Position numbers and translations under genes: made by a program. A stretch of 64,000 bases of DNA from positions 36,143,711-36,207,710 of the forward strand of contig CM026391.1 in assembly GCA_014843695.1 (NCBI GenBank), given 5' to 3'. Positions 43,825 to 58,301 of this stretch are shown one piece after another (within the stretch, counting starts at the first letter, position 1; each line of letters starts with the position of its first letter). This DNA is from Archivesica marissinica (taxonomy: Eukaryota > Mollusca > Bivalvia > Venerida > Vesicomyidae). The notes beneath the pieces are model-generated. The model saw nothing but the letters and a program-made list of their open reading frames with translations, searched no databases and had not been told where the DNA came from.

Positions 43825-45789
43825 GTCCACAGACGGGCCTTTAAAAATACTAGGAAGTCAAGTACGCCTTCAAATCGCAAGAAATTCCTGGATCTAAAAC
43901 ATTTAGTGCGGAAAGAGGTCAAAGAGGCTTATCATCAATACCTAGAAAACATCCTAAATCTAAACAGTGCTGATGCCTCCCATCCTTACAGGCCAAACAA
44001 CAAGAAACTGTATTCCATCCTTAAGCATTCCAAGCAAGATTCCAAATCAATGCCACCCCTAAAGCATGAAAACAAATTCCATCATGAAGAAGCTGCTAAA
44101 GCCACAGCACTGAACAAACAGTTTCAGTCTGTCTTCAGCTCCAAATCCCCACTAAGACTTACCTCCATTTGTAAAATGAAAATTCAGGACACATATGGAA
44201 ACCTGAATGGTCAATCCACGCCAAACATGAATGAGATCACAGTAAGCTCAAATGGCATAGAGAAACTTCTCAATAACCTGAACCCCCACAAGGCTAGTGG
44301 TCCTGACTTAATTAAGCCAATCATACTTAAAACCCTGTCTAAAGAACTCTCACCTATCCTTGAAGTCTTATTCCAAAAATCCCTCAACGAAGGATCACTG
44401 CCTGCCCAGTGGAAGTCAGCAAATGTTGCTCCCATTTACAAAAAAGGGAACAAGTCAAACCCCGCCAACTATAGGCCTATCTCACTGACATGTGTTCTAT
44501 GCAAGGTACTTGAACATATAGTTTCCTCCTCGATAGCAAAACACTTCACTAACCACAGTATTCTGTACCATTTGCAGCATGGTTTTAGAGAAAAACGGTC
44601 ATGCGTGATCCAATTAGTAATGCTAGTCAATGACTTGGTTACCTCAGTCTACAATAAGCATCAGGTAGATCTCATCCTATTAGACTTCAGTAAGGCTTTC
44701 GATAAGGTCAATCACGAGAAAGTACTACTAAAAATGCATGAATATGGAGTCAGAGGTCAAACATTAAGGTGGATTAAGAGTTTTCTAGATAATAGACTCC
44801 AGTCAGTTGTCCTTAATGGTACTAGTACAGAGGCCATTCCGGTGTCCTCTGGAGTCCCACAGGGATCCGTACTTGGACCCCTGCTTTTCCTAGCCTACAT
44901 AAACGACCTCCCACAAAACATCAGTTCCAAAGTCCGCATCTTTGCAGATGATACTGCAGTATATCTATCACTGACATCTGCAAATGAATCGGTCACACTC
45001 CAAAATGATCTTAAGAGATTAGAAGAGTGGGAGTTGGAGTGGGACATGGCATTTAACCCCTCCAAATGTCAAGTTATCCACGTCACCAGAAGGAATCATC
45101 CTATTCCCAGCAAATATAAACTCCATGGAGTCCTACTTGAGTCGGTCACCTCAGCCAAATACCTTGGCGTGGATATCTCAAATAACCTGTCGTGGGACAC
45201 CCACATAAAAAGGTCAACAAAGAAAGCAAACCAAACATTAGGATTTCTACGTAGAAACCTCCAGGTCAAATTTGAACTCCTTAGGACCATGGCTTACCAG
45301 ACATTCTATCGTACCTCTAGTGTTACATACATGCTACATTCCCTAAATCTACGCAGACCAGATCAACGGCGTATTGACAATAGGTTATCCCTTATGTATA
45401 AAATTCATAATGATCTTGTTGCTATTCCCATTGAAAATTACCTAGTTCCCCTCTCCCGTCCTACTCGCCATTGCCATTCCTTAAGCTATAGGTTAATTAC
45501 AGCAACTACAGACTACTACAAGTTCTCCTTCTTTCCAAGAACAATCTATCATTGGAACCACCTCCCTCCTGACATTGTCCATCTCCCTACCATAGAGCAA
45601 TTCAATACGGCAGTTTGCCATATTGAACATGCCAGTCCCTAGTTGTTCTGCGTAGCTGCTTTTAAACTTTTACCACAACTTATTTTCATACCTTTTTAAA
45701 TTATACTTTTAACTACTCATACTTTTAACTTCTTAGCGGTTTTTGACGCGCAACATGTCTACGTCCCCGCGAGGGGTTCGACATTAAAG

Positions 45790-45793
<4 letters not shown>
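43825..45793 (+). mobile_element. 5'-truncated LINE with (GATA)n 3' tail
   Basis: Begins within ORF2 (no endonuclease), includes the full reverse transcriptase and a roughly 150-bp 3' UTR ending in AAAGGAAGATAGATAGAT, and passes directly into a very long GATA array. CR1/L2-like LINEs commonly end in short tandem repeats that serve in target-primed reverse transcription. Confidence 0.88.
43835..45642 (+). pseudogene. LINE ORF2 reverse transcriptase (5'-truncated, internal deletion)
   Basis: The frame is open from about 43,835 with the first ATG at 43,906. RT motifs in order: HKASGPDLI, NYRPISLTC, LQHGFREKRSC, LDFSKAFDKVNH (catalytic D), SSGVPQGSVLGPLLFLAYIN, FADDTAVY (catalytic DD), KCQVIHVT and YLGVDIS. 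The DD pair is intact. After MAYQT a 36-38-residue block present in the 42,406 copy is missing, with short microhomology at the junction. Lacking the endonuclease and ORF1, it cannot transpose autonomously. Confidence 0.9.
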
Positions 45794-46758
<965 letters not shown>

Positions 46759-47262
46759 ATGGATCTGTAGTCCAGTGGTTATGGGAAAGGGCTGTTGCTA
46801 ATGTTGTCAAAACTTGTAGCCCGATCCTTTTGCACTTTTGAAAATGTTATATATATGTAAGGAACAATTGTCATGATTTATGTATGTGTAAATTTGATTG
46901 TATTGATGAAATGATATTGTGAAATGTAACTTGTGTTGTACATGCTGTGGAAAAAAGTTGCAATAAAATATTATTAAATTAAAAGTGGTTAACACGCTGG
47001 ACTGGTAATCCAGGGATCGCAGGTTCGATCAACCGTCTGACCCTAATAAAATTAACAGTCTTTCAGATGGGACGCTAAACCGAGGTCTCGTGTCGGTGCT
47101 TTACACATGCACATAAAATAACCAGAGGAGACTCTGGAATGGGTCTCTGTCATTGCACTATCCTCCAAAAATCTAAACTGACTAATCTCTTCACGAGGCG
47201 TCGCTCATATGGGCAACCGGTAGCGACGATAAATAAACGTAAAACACACACACCCACTATCA
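46759..47262 (+). mobile_element. tRNA-Thr-like SINE split by another insertion
   Basis: The head GGATCTGTAGTCCAGTGGTTA at 46,761-46,781 continues at 46,984 with GTGGTTAACACGCTGGACTG and the B-box GGTTCGAT. The anticodon loop CTGGTAA (GGT) points to tRNA-Thr. The body runs to about 47,262, with related copies on the minus strand at 56,405-56,636 and 62,420-62,690. The internal block 46,782-46,983 is a separate insertion. Confidence 0.85.
46782..46983 (+). mobile_element. Retroposed 3' end inserted in the SINE (8-bp TSD)
   Basis: A 202-bp segment flanked by AGTGGTTA (46,774-46,781 and 46,984-46,991). It ends in GTTGCAATAAAATATTATTAAATTAAA: a polyadenylation signal and an A-rich tail, as for a 5'-truncated LINE or processed transcript 3' end. 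No coding capacity. Confidence 0.75.
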
Positions 47263-47267
47263 ATCCA

Positions 47268-47990
47268 TGTTGAATTCCAGATATAATACTGCTCCAGTTG
47301 CTGCATTACCATTTAATACAACCCTTTGTTTTCTATTCTTGACAAATAATTGATGTCAATGACAATGACCGATAGTTCCCTGAGTCAGATCTAGCACCTT
47401 TCTTAAACATACACGACACGTTTGCTGCCTTCCATTCATCTGGAACCTTTCCTTGTTTCGCCGATTTACTAAATTTGGCACATTGTGGCAAATACAATTC
47501 ATTGACATATTCCTGCAATACATTTGGATGAACAGTATCCGGCCCGCAAGCTATAGAGGTAACGAGAGCATCAACTGCTATAGTACAGTCTCCCTATATC
47601 AATCTACTTCCTGAATACTTAAATCTGGCTGAAGTCTGTCAGTAAAATCACGTAATGATATAACATCCTCATTATTAAATACAGACAATAAAATGTCATT
47701 CACGACATCAGCCATAGCACTGTCATCTGTAATTGTATTTCCATTGCTATCTATTAAGTCCCCTATACAGCTCATTGACTTTTCTGCTCCTTTATGCATC
47801 CCCGACATTATTTTGGATTGATTTTGCACTACTAGCAATACCCTTCTCATGTTTCGTTTTGCATAATACATGTGTACTGACTTGGTAACTTTATTTCTCA
47901 GTTTACAATACAATTGATAAGTTTGATAACTCTGACAGAATGTGAATTTCTTCCAAGCGTGGTACATGTACTTCTTCTGGTCATCCATTC
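47268..47990 (-). pseudogene. Degenerate LINE ORF2 fragment, third family
   Basis: Minus-strand reading from about 47,990: a basic linker, then after a frameshift near 47,600 SIACGPDTVHPNVLQEY, then VPDEWKAANV and GNYRSLSLTSI (RT motifs 0-2). After a stop at about 47,333 it resumes with KQRVVLNG, a later RT segment. The catalytic FADD region is missing through internal deletion. It differs in sequence from both other LINE families in the window. Confidence 0.82.
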
Positions 47991-48054
47991 TAGACCGGCT
48001 ATATGTCTAGACATGACTATTTATAATTTATGAATTAGGATCATATAAGGAAAG

Positions 48055-48340
48055 GAATTGAACACAGTCCATGCGTGTATATTTACAAATGACAAGGAAA
48101 GGGAACACTTACCGTATGTGTATATTTACAAATGATAAGGAATGGGAACACATAGTGTATGTGTATATTTACAAATGATAAGGAATGGGAACACATAGTG
48201 TATGTGTATATTTACAAATGATAAGGAATGGGAACACATACCGTATGTGTATATTTACAAATGACAAGGAATGGGAACACATACCGTATGTGTATATTTA
48301 CAAATGACAAGGAAAGGGAACACAGATGGTATGTGCCTAT
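48055..48340. repeat. 42-bp tandem repeat, about 6 copies
   Basis: Units GTATGTGTATATTTACAAAT + GATAAGGAATGGGAACACATA, with GACAAGG/GATAAGG variants. Confidence 0.93.
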
Positions 48341-48429
48341 TTAAAACGAATGAACACAGACCGTACTAGCTATACACATTTATTTTAGCTTGACTGCAAA
48401 TCAAATCCCAACAACATTAGTTTAATCGT

Positions 48430-48625
48430 TCTGGAGACCTCATTCCTGATGGAATCCATCTCCACGAGGGAGAGAGAAGAGGCACTATGTAATTCAAATG
48501 TCTTCCTAAGGGCACGATGATCGTAGTGGCTACAGCTTGGCGCGAACTCTGGGCCTCTCGTACCGAAGCGAACGCGCTACAACGGTACTACCACGACGTC
48601 CACTTTTGTGCATATTTACACATAC
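48430..48625 (-). mobile_element. SINE-like repeat (third family)
   Basis: Shares CTCATTCCTGATGGAATCCA and CACGAGGGAGAGAGAAGAG with the complement of 59,530-59,590. On the minus strand the far end has a tRNA-like segment (GTGGTAGTACCGTTGTAGCG ... AGAGTTCGCG). Confidence 0.55.
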
Positions 48626-48654
48626 TATGCAAATGAATTGAACACATACAGTAT

Positions 48655-49468
48655 GTACCAGCAATACAGCCATGCGACAGTAATAACTTCACTTGTTAAC
48701 GTATGAGGCTATCGTTAGACCAGCAATACAGCCATGCGACAGTAATAACTTCACTTGTTAATGTATGAGGCTATCGTTAGACCAGCAGTACAGCCATGCG
48801 ACAGTAATAACTTCACTTGTTAATGTATGAGGCTCTCGTTAGACCAGCAGTACAGCCATGCGACAGTAATAACTTCACTTGTTAATGTATGAGGCTATCG
48901 TTAGACCAGCAGTACAGCCATGCGACAGTAATGGATTCACTTGTTAATGTATGAGGCTATTGTTAGACCAGCAGTACAGCCATGCGACAGTAATAACTTC
49001 ACTTGTTAACGTATGAGGCTATCGTTAGACCAGCAATACAGCCATGTGACAGTAATGGATTCACTTGTTAATGTATGGGGCTATTGTTAGACCAGCAATA
49101 CAGCCATGCGACAGTAATAACTTCACTTGTTAATGTATGAGGCTATCGTTAGACCAGCAGTACAGTCATGCGACAGTAATAACTTCACTTGTTAATGTAT
49201 GGGGCTATCGTTAGACCAGCAGTACAGCCATGCGACAGTAATGGATTCATTTGTTAACGTATGAGGCTATCGTTAGACCAGCAGTACAGCCATGCGACAG
49301 TAATGGATTCACTTGTTAATGTATGAGGTTATCGTTAGACCAGCAGTACAGCCATGCGACAGTAATGGATTCACTTGTTAATGTATGGGGCTATTGTTAG
49401 ACCAGCAGTACAGCCATGCCACAGTAATAACTTCACTTGTTAATGTATGAGGATATCGTTAGGCCAGC
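48655..49468. repeat. 62-bp minisatellite, about 13 copies
   Basis: Units AGACCAGCAGTACAGCCATG + CGACAGTAATAACTTCACTTG + TTAATGTATGAGGCTATCGTT. TAATAACTTC and TAATGGATTC variants alternate. Confidence 0.96.
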
Positions 49469-49469
49469 G

Positions 49470-52400
49470 GTATGTATGACCAGTAGTCGGTAGTACATTG
49501 AGGGGACTCCACCACTATTCGTGTGTATGTATGACGAGTGGTCGGTAGTACATTGAGTGGACTCCACCACTATTCCTGTGTGTGTATGACCAGTAGTCGG
49601 TAGTACATTGAGGGGACTCCACCACTATTCCTGTGTGTGTATGACGAGTGGTCGGTAGAACATTGAGGGGACTCCACAACTATTCGTGAGTATGTATGAC
49701 CAGTGGTCGGTAGTACATTGAGGGGACTCCACCACTATTCGTGTGTATGTATGACGAGTGGTCGGTAGTACATTGAGGGGACTCCACCACTATTCACGTG
49801 TATGTATGACGAGTGGTCGGTAGTACATTGAGGGGACTCCACAACTATTCATGTGTATGTATGACGAGTGGTCGGTAGTACATTGAGGGGACTCCACAAC
49901 TATTCGTGTGTATGTATGACCAGTGGTCGGTAGTACATTGAGGGGACTCCACCACTATTCACGTGTATGTATGACGAGTGGTCGGTAGTACATTGAGGGG
50001 ACTCCACAACTATTCGTGTGTATGTATGACGAGTGGTCGGTAGTACATTGAGGGGACTCCACAACTATTCCTGTGTATGTATGACCAGTAGTCGGTAGTA
50101 CATTGAGGGGACTCCACAACTATTCGTGTGTATGTATGACCAGTAGTCGGTAGTACATTGAGGGGACTCCACCACTATTCACGTGTATGTATGACGAGTG
50201 GTCGGTAGTACATTGAGGGGACTCCACAACTATTCGTGTGTATGTATGACGAGTGGTCGGTAGTACATTGAGGGGACTCCACAACTATTCCTGTGTATGT
50301 ATGACCAGTAGTCGGTAGTACATTGAGGGGACTCCACAACTATTCCTGTGTATGTATGACCAGTAGTCGGTAGTACATTGAGGGGACTCCACCACTATTC
50401 ACGTGTATGTATGACGAGTGGTCGGTAGTACATTGAGGGGACTCCACAACTATTCGTGTGTATGTATGACGAGTGGTCGGTAGTACATTGAGGGGACTCC
50501 ACAACTATTCGTGTGTATGTATGACGAGTGGTCGGTAGTACATTGAGGGGACTCCACAACTATTCGTGTGTATGTATGACGAGTGGTCGGTAGTACATTG
50601 AGGGGACTCCACCACTATTCGTGTGTATGTATGACGAGTGGTCGGTAGTACATTGAGGGGACTCCACAACTATTCGTGTGTATGTATGACGAGTGGTCGG
50701 TAGTACATTGAGGGGACTCCACAACTATTCGTGTGTATGTATGACGAGTGGTCGGTAGTACATTGAGGGGACTCCACAACTATTCGTGTGTATGTATGAC
50801 CAGTAGTCGGTAGTACATTGAGGGGACTCCACCACTATTCGTGTGTATGTATGACGAGTGGTCGGTAGTACATTGAGGGGACTCCACCACTATTCGTGTG
50901 TATGTATGACGAGTGGTCGGTAGTACATTGAGGGGACTCCACCACTATTCGTGTGTATGTATGACGAGTGGTCGGTAGTACATTGAGGGGACTCCACAAC
51001 TATTCGTGTGTATGTATGACCAGTAGTCGGTAGTACATTGAGGGGACTCCACAACTATTCGTGTGTATGTATGACCAGTAGTCGGTAGTACATTGAGGGG
51101 ACTCCACAACTATTCGTGTGTATGTATGACGAGTGGTCGGTAGTACATTGAGGGGACTCCACAACTATTCGTGTGTATGTATGACCAGTAGTCGGTAGTA
51201 CATTGAGGGGACTCCACCACTATTCGTGTGTATGTATGACGAGTGGTCGGTAGTACATTGAGGGGACTCCACAACTATTCGTGTGTATGTATGACGAGTG
51301 GTCGGTAGTACATTGAGGGGACTCCACCACTATTCGTGTGTATGTATGACGAGTGGTCGGTAGTACATTGAGGGGACTCCACAACTATTCGTGTGTATGT
51401 ATGACCAGTAGTCGGTAGTACATTGAGGGGACTCCACCACTATTCGTGTGTATGTATGACGAGTGGTCGGTAGTACATTGAGGGGACTCCACAACTATTC
51501 GTGTGTATGTATGACGAGTGGTCGGTAGTACATTGAGGGGACTCCACAACTATTCGTGTGTATGTATGACGAGTGGTCGGTAGTACATTGAGGGGACTCC
51601 ACAACTATTCGTGTGTATGTATGACGAGTGGTCGGTAGTACATTGAGGGGACTCCACCACTATTCGTGTGTATGTATGACCAGTGGTCGGTAGTACATTG
51701 AGGGGACTCCACAACTATTCGTGTGTATGTATGACCAGTAGTCGGTAGTACATTGAGGGGACTCCATCACTATTCACGTGTATGTATGACCAGTATTCGG
51801 TAGTACATTGAGGGGACTCCACCACTATTCGTGTGTATGTATGACGAGTGGTCGGTAGTACATTGAGGGGACCCCACCACTATTCGTGTGTATGTATGAC
51901 CAGTATTCGGTAGTACATTGAGGGGACTCCATCACTATTCGTGTGTATGTATGACGAGTGGTCGGTAGTACATTGAGGGGACTCCACCACTATTCGTGTG
52001 TATGTATGACGAGTGGTCGGTAGTACATTGAGGGAACTCCACCACTATTCGTGTGTATGTAGGATGAGTGTTCGGTAGTACATTGAGGGGACTCCACCAC
52101 TATTCGTGTGTATGTATGACGAGTGGTCGGTAGTACATTGAGGGGACTCCACAACTATTCGTGTGTATGTATGACGAGTGGTCGGTAGTACATTGAGGGG
52201 ACTCCACAACTAATCGTGTGTATGTATGACGAGTAGTCGGTTGTACATTGAGGGGACGCCACAACTATTCGTGTGTATGTATGACGAGTGGTCGGTAGTA
52301 CATTGAGGGGACTCCACCACTATTCACGTGTATGTATGACCAATAGTCGGTAGTACATTGAGGGGACTCCACCACTATTCGTGTGTATGTATGACCAGTA

Positions 52401-55400
52401 TTCGGTAGTACATTGAGGGGACTTCACAACTGTTCGTGTGTATGTATGACGAGTGGTCGGTAGTACATTGAGGGGACTCCACAACTATTCGTGTGTATGT
52501 ATAACGAGTGGTCGGTAGTACATTGAGGGGACTCCATAACTATTCGTGTGTATGTATGGCGAGTGGTCGGTAGTACATTGAGGGGACTCCACAACTGTTC
52601 GTGTGTATGTATGACCAGTATTCGGTAGTACATTGAGGGGACTCCATCACTATTCCTGTGTATGTATGACGAGTGGTCGGTAGTACATTGAGGGGACTCC
52701 ACCACTATTCGTGTGTATGTATGACGAGTGGTCGGTAGTACATTGAGGGGACTCCACCACTATTCGTGTGTATGTATGACGAGTGTTCGGTAGTACATTG
52801 AGGGGACTCCACCACTATTCACGTGTATATATGACCAGTAGTCGGTAGTACATTGAGGGGACTCCACAACTATTCCTGTGTATGTATGACCAGTAGTCGG
52901 TAGTACATTGAGGGGACTCCACAACTATTCCTGTGTATGTATGACCAGTAGTCGGTAGTACATTGAGGGGACTCCACAACTATTCGTGTGTATGTATGAC
53001 GAGTGGTCGGTAGTACATTGAGGGGACTCCACCACTATTCACGTGTATGTATGACGAGTGGTCGGTAGTACATTGAGGGGACTCCACAACTATTCGTGTG
53101 TATGTATGACGAGTGGTCGGTAGTACATTGAGGGGACTCCACCACTATTCGTGTGTATGTATGACCAGTAGTCGGTAGTACATTGAGGGGACTCCACCAC
53201 TATTCGTGTGTATGTATGACGAGTGGTCGGTAGTACATTGAGGGGACTCCACCACTATTCGTGTGTATGTATGACGAGTGGTCGGTAGTACATTGAGGGG
53301 ACTCCACAACTATTCGTGTGTATGTATGAACAGTATTCGGTAGGACATTGAGGGGACTCCACAAATATTAGTGTGTATGTATGACCAGTAGTCGGTAGTA
53401 CATTGAGGGGACTCCACCACTATTCACGTGTATGTATGACGAGTGGTCGGTATTACATTGAGGGGACTCCACAACTATTCGTGTGTATGTATGACCAGTA
53501 GTCGGTAGTACATTGAGGGGACTCCACAACTGTTCGTGTGTATGTATGACCAGTATTCGGTAGTACATTGAGGGGACTCCACAACTATTCGTGTGTATGT
53601 ATGACCAGTAGTCGGTAGTACATTGAGGGGACTCCACCACTATTCACGTGTATGTATGACGAGTGGTCGGTAGTACATTGAGGGGACTCCACAACTATTC
53701 GTGTGTATGTATGACCAGTAGTCGGTAGTACATTGAGGGGACTCCACAACTATTCGTGTGTATGTATGACCAGTTCGGTAGTACATTGAGGGGACTCCAC
53801 AACTATTCGTATGACGAGTGGTCGGTAGTACATTGAGGGGACTCCACAACTATTCGTGTGTATGTATGACGAGTGGTCGGTAGTACATTGAGGGGACTCC
53901 ACAACTATTCGTGTGTATGTATGACGAGTGGTCGGTAGTACATTGAGGGTACTCCACAACTATTCGTGTGTATGTATGACGAGTGGTCGGTAGTACATTG
54001 AGGGGACTCCACAACTGTTCGTGTGTATGTATGACCAGTATTCGGTAGTACATTGAGGGGACTCCACCACTATTCGTGTGTATGTATGACCAGTGGTCGG
54101 TAGTACATTGAGGGGACTCCACAACTATTCGTGTGTATGTATGACCAGTAGTCGGTAGTACATTGAGGGGACTCCATCACTATTCGTGTGTATGTATGAC
54201 GAGTGGTCGGTAGTACATTGAGGGGACTCCACCACTATTCGTGTGTATGTATGACGAGTGGTCGGTAGTACATTGAGGGGACTCCACCACTATTCGTGTG
54301 TATGTATGACGAGTGGTCGGTAGTACATTGAGGGGACTCCACCACTATTCGTGTGTATGTATGACGAGTGGTCGGTAGTACATTGAGGGGACCCACCACT
54401 ATTCGTGTGTATGTATGACCAGTATTCGGTAGTACATTGAGGGGACTCCATCACTATTCGTGTGTATGTATGACGAGTGGTCGGTAGTACATTGAGGGGA
54501 CTCCACCACTATTCGTGTGTATGTATGACGAGTGGTCGGTAGTACATTGAGGGAACTCCACCACTATTCGTGTGTATGTATGACGAGTGGTCGGTAGTAC
54601 ATTGAGGGGACTCCACAACTATTCGTGTGTATGTATGACCAGTAGTCGGTAGTACATTGAGGAGACTCCACAACTAATCGTGTGTATGTATGACGAGTGG
54701 TCGGTAGTACATTGAGGAGACTCCACAACTATTCGTGTGTATGTGTGACGAGTGGTCGGTAGTACATTGAGGGGACTCCACAACTATTCGTGTGTATGTA
54801 TGACGAGTATTCGGTAGTACACTGAGGAGACTCCACAACGATTCGTGTGTATGTATGACGAGTGGTCGGTAGTACATTGAGGGGACTCCACCACTATTCA
54901 CGTGTATGTATGACCAATAGTCGGTAGTACATTGAGGGGACTCCACCACTATTCGTGTGTATGTATGACCAGTATTCGGTAGTACATTGAGGGGACTTCA
55001 CAACTGTTCGTGTGTATGTATGACGAGTGGTCGGTAGTACATTGAGGGGACTCCATCACTATTCCTGTGTATGTATGACGAGTGTTCGGTAGTACATTGA
55101 GGGGACTCCACCACTATTCGTGTGTATGTATGACGAGTGGTCGGTAGTACATTGAGGGGACTCCACAACTATTCGTGTGTATGTATGACCAGTAGTCGGT
55201 AGTACACTGAGGAGACTCCACCACTATTCGTGTGTATGTATGACCAGTAGTCGGTAGTACACTGAGGAGACTCCACAACTATTCGTGTGTATGTATGACG
55301 AGTGGTCGGTAGTACATTGAGGGGACTCCACAACTATTCGTGTGTATGTATGACGAGTGGTCGGTAGTACATTGAGGGGACTCCACAACTGTTCGTGTGT

Positions 55401-55730
55401 ATGTATGACCAGTAGTCGGTAGTACATTGAGGGGACTTCACAACTGTTCGTGTGTATGTATGACGAGTGGTCGGTATAACATTGAGGGGACTCCACCACT
55501 ATTCCTGTGTATGTATGACCAGTAGTCGGTAGTACATTGAGGAGACTCCACAACTATTCGTGTGTATGTATGACGAGTGGTCGGTAGTACATTGAGGGGA
55601 CTTCACAGCTATTCGTGTGTATGTATGACCAGTAGTCGGTAGTACATTGAGGGGACTCCACCACTATTCGTGTGTATGTATGACCAGTAGTCGGTGGTAC
55701 ATTGAGTGGACACTACAACTATTCCTGTGT
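49470..55730. repeat. 55-bp minisatellite, about 113 copies
   Basis: The largest array in the window (6.2 kb). Units GTGTGTATGTATGACGAGTG + GTCGGTAGTACATTGAGGG + GACTCCACAACTATTC. Variable sites (GAGTGG/CAGTAG, CAACTATTC/CACTATTC, CGTG/CACG/CCTG) occur in larger blocks, indicating unequal exchange of multi-unit segments. Confidence 0.97.
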
Positions 55731-56354
55731 ATTTTTTACTTCACTGGCTCTCATGCACAGTGTAAACCTACATCCTCGTAGAATTGAATTAACATCACTC
55801 GTGTACCTTAGATGGCTCGGTGGTCCCCTGGTGCAGCTCATCACGTGTGATCTCGGACCCCCAACTACAAAACAAATGTATTATGAATGTGAAGGTCGTA
55901 TGATGACTCTCCGGCTATTATTGGTGGAAGAAGACCCAACGGGGCCTGGTTCTTTTTAATGTATTTCAGGCACGTACGGGTACCCACATAGAACCATCGA
56001 TCTTCCACAAGCCAGCTGGATACACTTTGTAGCTGAATTAAGCAACTGCCAAAGCCACACAGCCGGGGTCGTCACTACATGTTCAACCATCCTGTATGCC
56101 ACCAGTCATAAGTAGCGTCATGTTATCGGCTGGCGGCCAATTGTTTTGTGTCCTGCCGAGGTTATAACACGTTTTTACAGGTCTCAAACTCGTGCTCAAG
56201 ATATGTGATTTGCTGAGCCTAAGATTTGCTTTCTGCTCAACTAATCAGAAGCTTGAGACTGAGCTTGAGACGGGAATATAGTTTATAACCCTGTATGTAC
56301 GTTTGGACCCGATGGGAAATAGAATAAGTATCATCGTCTGTTAGATATGTTTCG

Positions 56355-56358
<4 letters not shown>
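55731..56358. other. Single-copy DNA with a MITE-like remnant
   Basis: A short open frame at 55,702-55,959 starts inside the minisatellite and shows no recognisable domain, so it is not called. 56,165-56,295 resembles the MITE-like segments at 35,540-36,060. Confidence 0.4.
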
Positions 56359-56408
<50 letters not shown>

Positions 56409-56636
56409 ACTCCTGAAGAGATTAGTAATTTTAGATTTGTGTAGGATAGTGCAATGATACAGACAGAGACCCATTCCAGAGTCTCCTCTGGTTCTTTTAC
56501 GTGCACGGCGTACAGCACCGAGACCTCGGTTTAAAGTCCCACCTGAAAGACTGTTAATTTTATTATGGTCAGATGGGGGATCGAACTTGCGATCACTGGA
56601 TTACCAGTCCAGCGTGTTACCACTGGACTACAGAAC
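56359..56636 (-). mobile_element. tRNA-Thr-like SINE, minus strand, with (AAT)n run
   Basis: Minus-strand SINE whose head (CTGTAGTCCAGTGGTAACAC, ending 56,636) and body match those at 46,761 and 62,690. A 46-bp (AAT)n run (56,359-56,404) sits at its 3' end, presumably grown from its tail. Confidence 0.85.
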
Positions 56637-58301
56637 CGCCTATGAAGTGTGGAACAGAATGTGCTGTTTTGATGTGATAAGGGAGCGAATTCCACAAGTG
56701 TGACCTGTATATAAGAAAGATTGTCTAAATGATCAGTAGTTGGCTTAGGTTAAACTTGGAGAGTGGCATGCAAGTAAAGTAGTTTCGTTGAACACAGTAT
56801 GGAGTGACCCAATGGGGTATAGAAGACGGCGACGTGCCACTTGAAAACTACAGACAATGAAAAATATATGGTAGATTTGTAGAATTCTCTGGCCGAAATA
56901 GTAATACATGTAGCTAGGAACAATAGTAACAATAATTGTGTGTTTGAAAGATGAGAGTGAAGCTGAGCTGCTAAGTAAACATTATTTAAGCAGTTTATTC
57001 CACCTCATTGTGACGGTTGGCAGACATGAGTTGGACTATAGGGATGCCCGAGCCTGGAGTGTACGAAGGTTGTCAGAGTTACATAAACTGTTAGCAGCTT
57101 GGTTACCAACAGTACTGGGGGGGGGGGGGGTAATCTGGAAGTAAGGGGACGTCTGCATTTTATTGAATAGAATAAGCCTGTACACTTGCCTCCTCACGCC
57201 CGTAGACAGATTTCTTTATGGGAGATCGTTTCGAGGTCGCTAGTGCGGTCCGGAGGCATCCCCCTCCCCAGAACATTTTGAAATATATATGGAATATCTA
57301 TATGGAATATGAATATATCATTGTACATAGTTAAAAAGCGACATCATATAGAGAAAGTTCAGAGAAAGCCGCATATAACTATTCCCAGGTGTTGCTTGTA
57401 AACAGTCTGATTGAGTACATGGAAAGGTGGACCACGGATAATTACGGGGGGGGGGGCTGCTCCAATCTCCAAGGGCTTTCCATTTTACTTCAGTCTGGAG
57501 ATTACGAACATATATAAGCTTTGCGGATTTAGAGACAATTCTAAATTTAACATTTTCGTTATTTATCCTATGTAACTCTCTCTTTCCCTGCGATAAACAG
57601 TTACACAATAAATGTATGGTGTCTTGATATTCAGGCAGCCGTCTGCTAAGGATATATATATGCTATATATCATTTCTAAAGCTCTATGGTTAAGAGTTTA
57701 CACATTAAATTAACACGTCTCCATGCCTTGTATGTAACCATATATATGTGGAATTGCTAATAGGATGGCCAGTCATAGTCACTGATGGGAGGGCCATTAA
57801 CCATCCTAGAAATTCAAAGATACTCAGTATTGGACGGGTTGAAGGTGACAATCCATTCATTAGCCCTGGTAGAGATGTTGGTTTGTAATAATTACAGTAG
57901 CTGCAGAGTTGTGTTGGTCTACAATTACATAAAGGTTGGTGACATCAACAAACAATTCAGAGAGGTTGTTTAAGCCTTCGTTTTAAGAACTGGCGGCTCC
58001 TCCCACTTGCTTTACCTTCCTTGGTATTGCCATGTTTCGCACTGCATGGTACAATAATGTATTTTGCATTTGTATTGATGGGCACAATTAAAACAATGAC
58101 TAGAATTTGATTAAGTTAAAACAAACTATCGATTCTACCAATATTCAGTTTGCACTGTTCCTGTTTCATGGTTTGCTTCCACACTGTCTCGTGTATTGAT
58201 TCAACATTCAACAGACACAGACTTCAACATGTATACATGTATCAACATTCAACAGACACATACATTTAACGAAGTCCGAAATTGCTTCGTTAGTATTAAT
58301 C
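56637..58301. other. No gene supported
   Basis: Mixed AT-rich DNA with two G-runs (57,117-57,130 and about 57,446-57,454) and no recognisable coding signal. The part next to 58,302 is the 3' flank of the E2-like gene. A small hairpin (CGAAGCAATTTCGGACTTCG complement) lies at about 58,270-58,290. Confidence 0.4.

Noticed and set aside
49470..55730. CRISPR-like array
   Set aside because: Units are contiguous 55-bp tandem copies with no unique spacers, the genome is eukaryotic and no cas genes are present. The same applies to the other arrays.
55702..55959. 85-residue plus-strand frame
   Set aside because: It starts inside the minisatellite, has no recognisable domain and no splice or promoter support.
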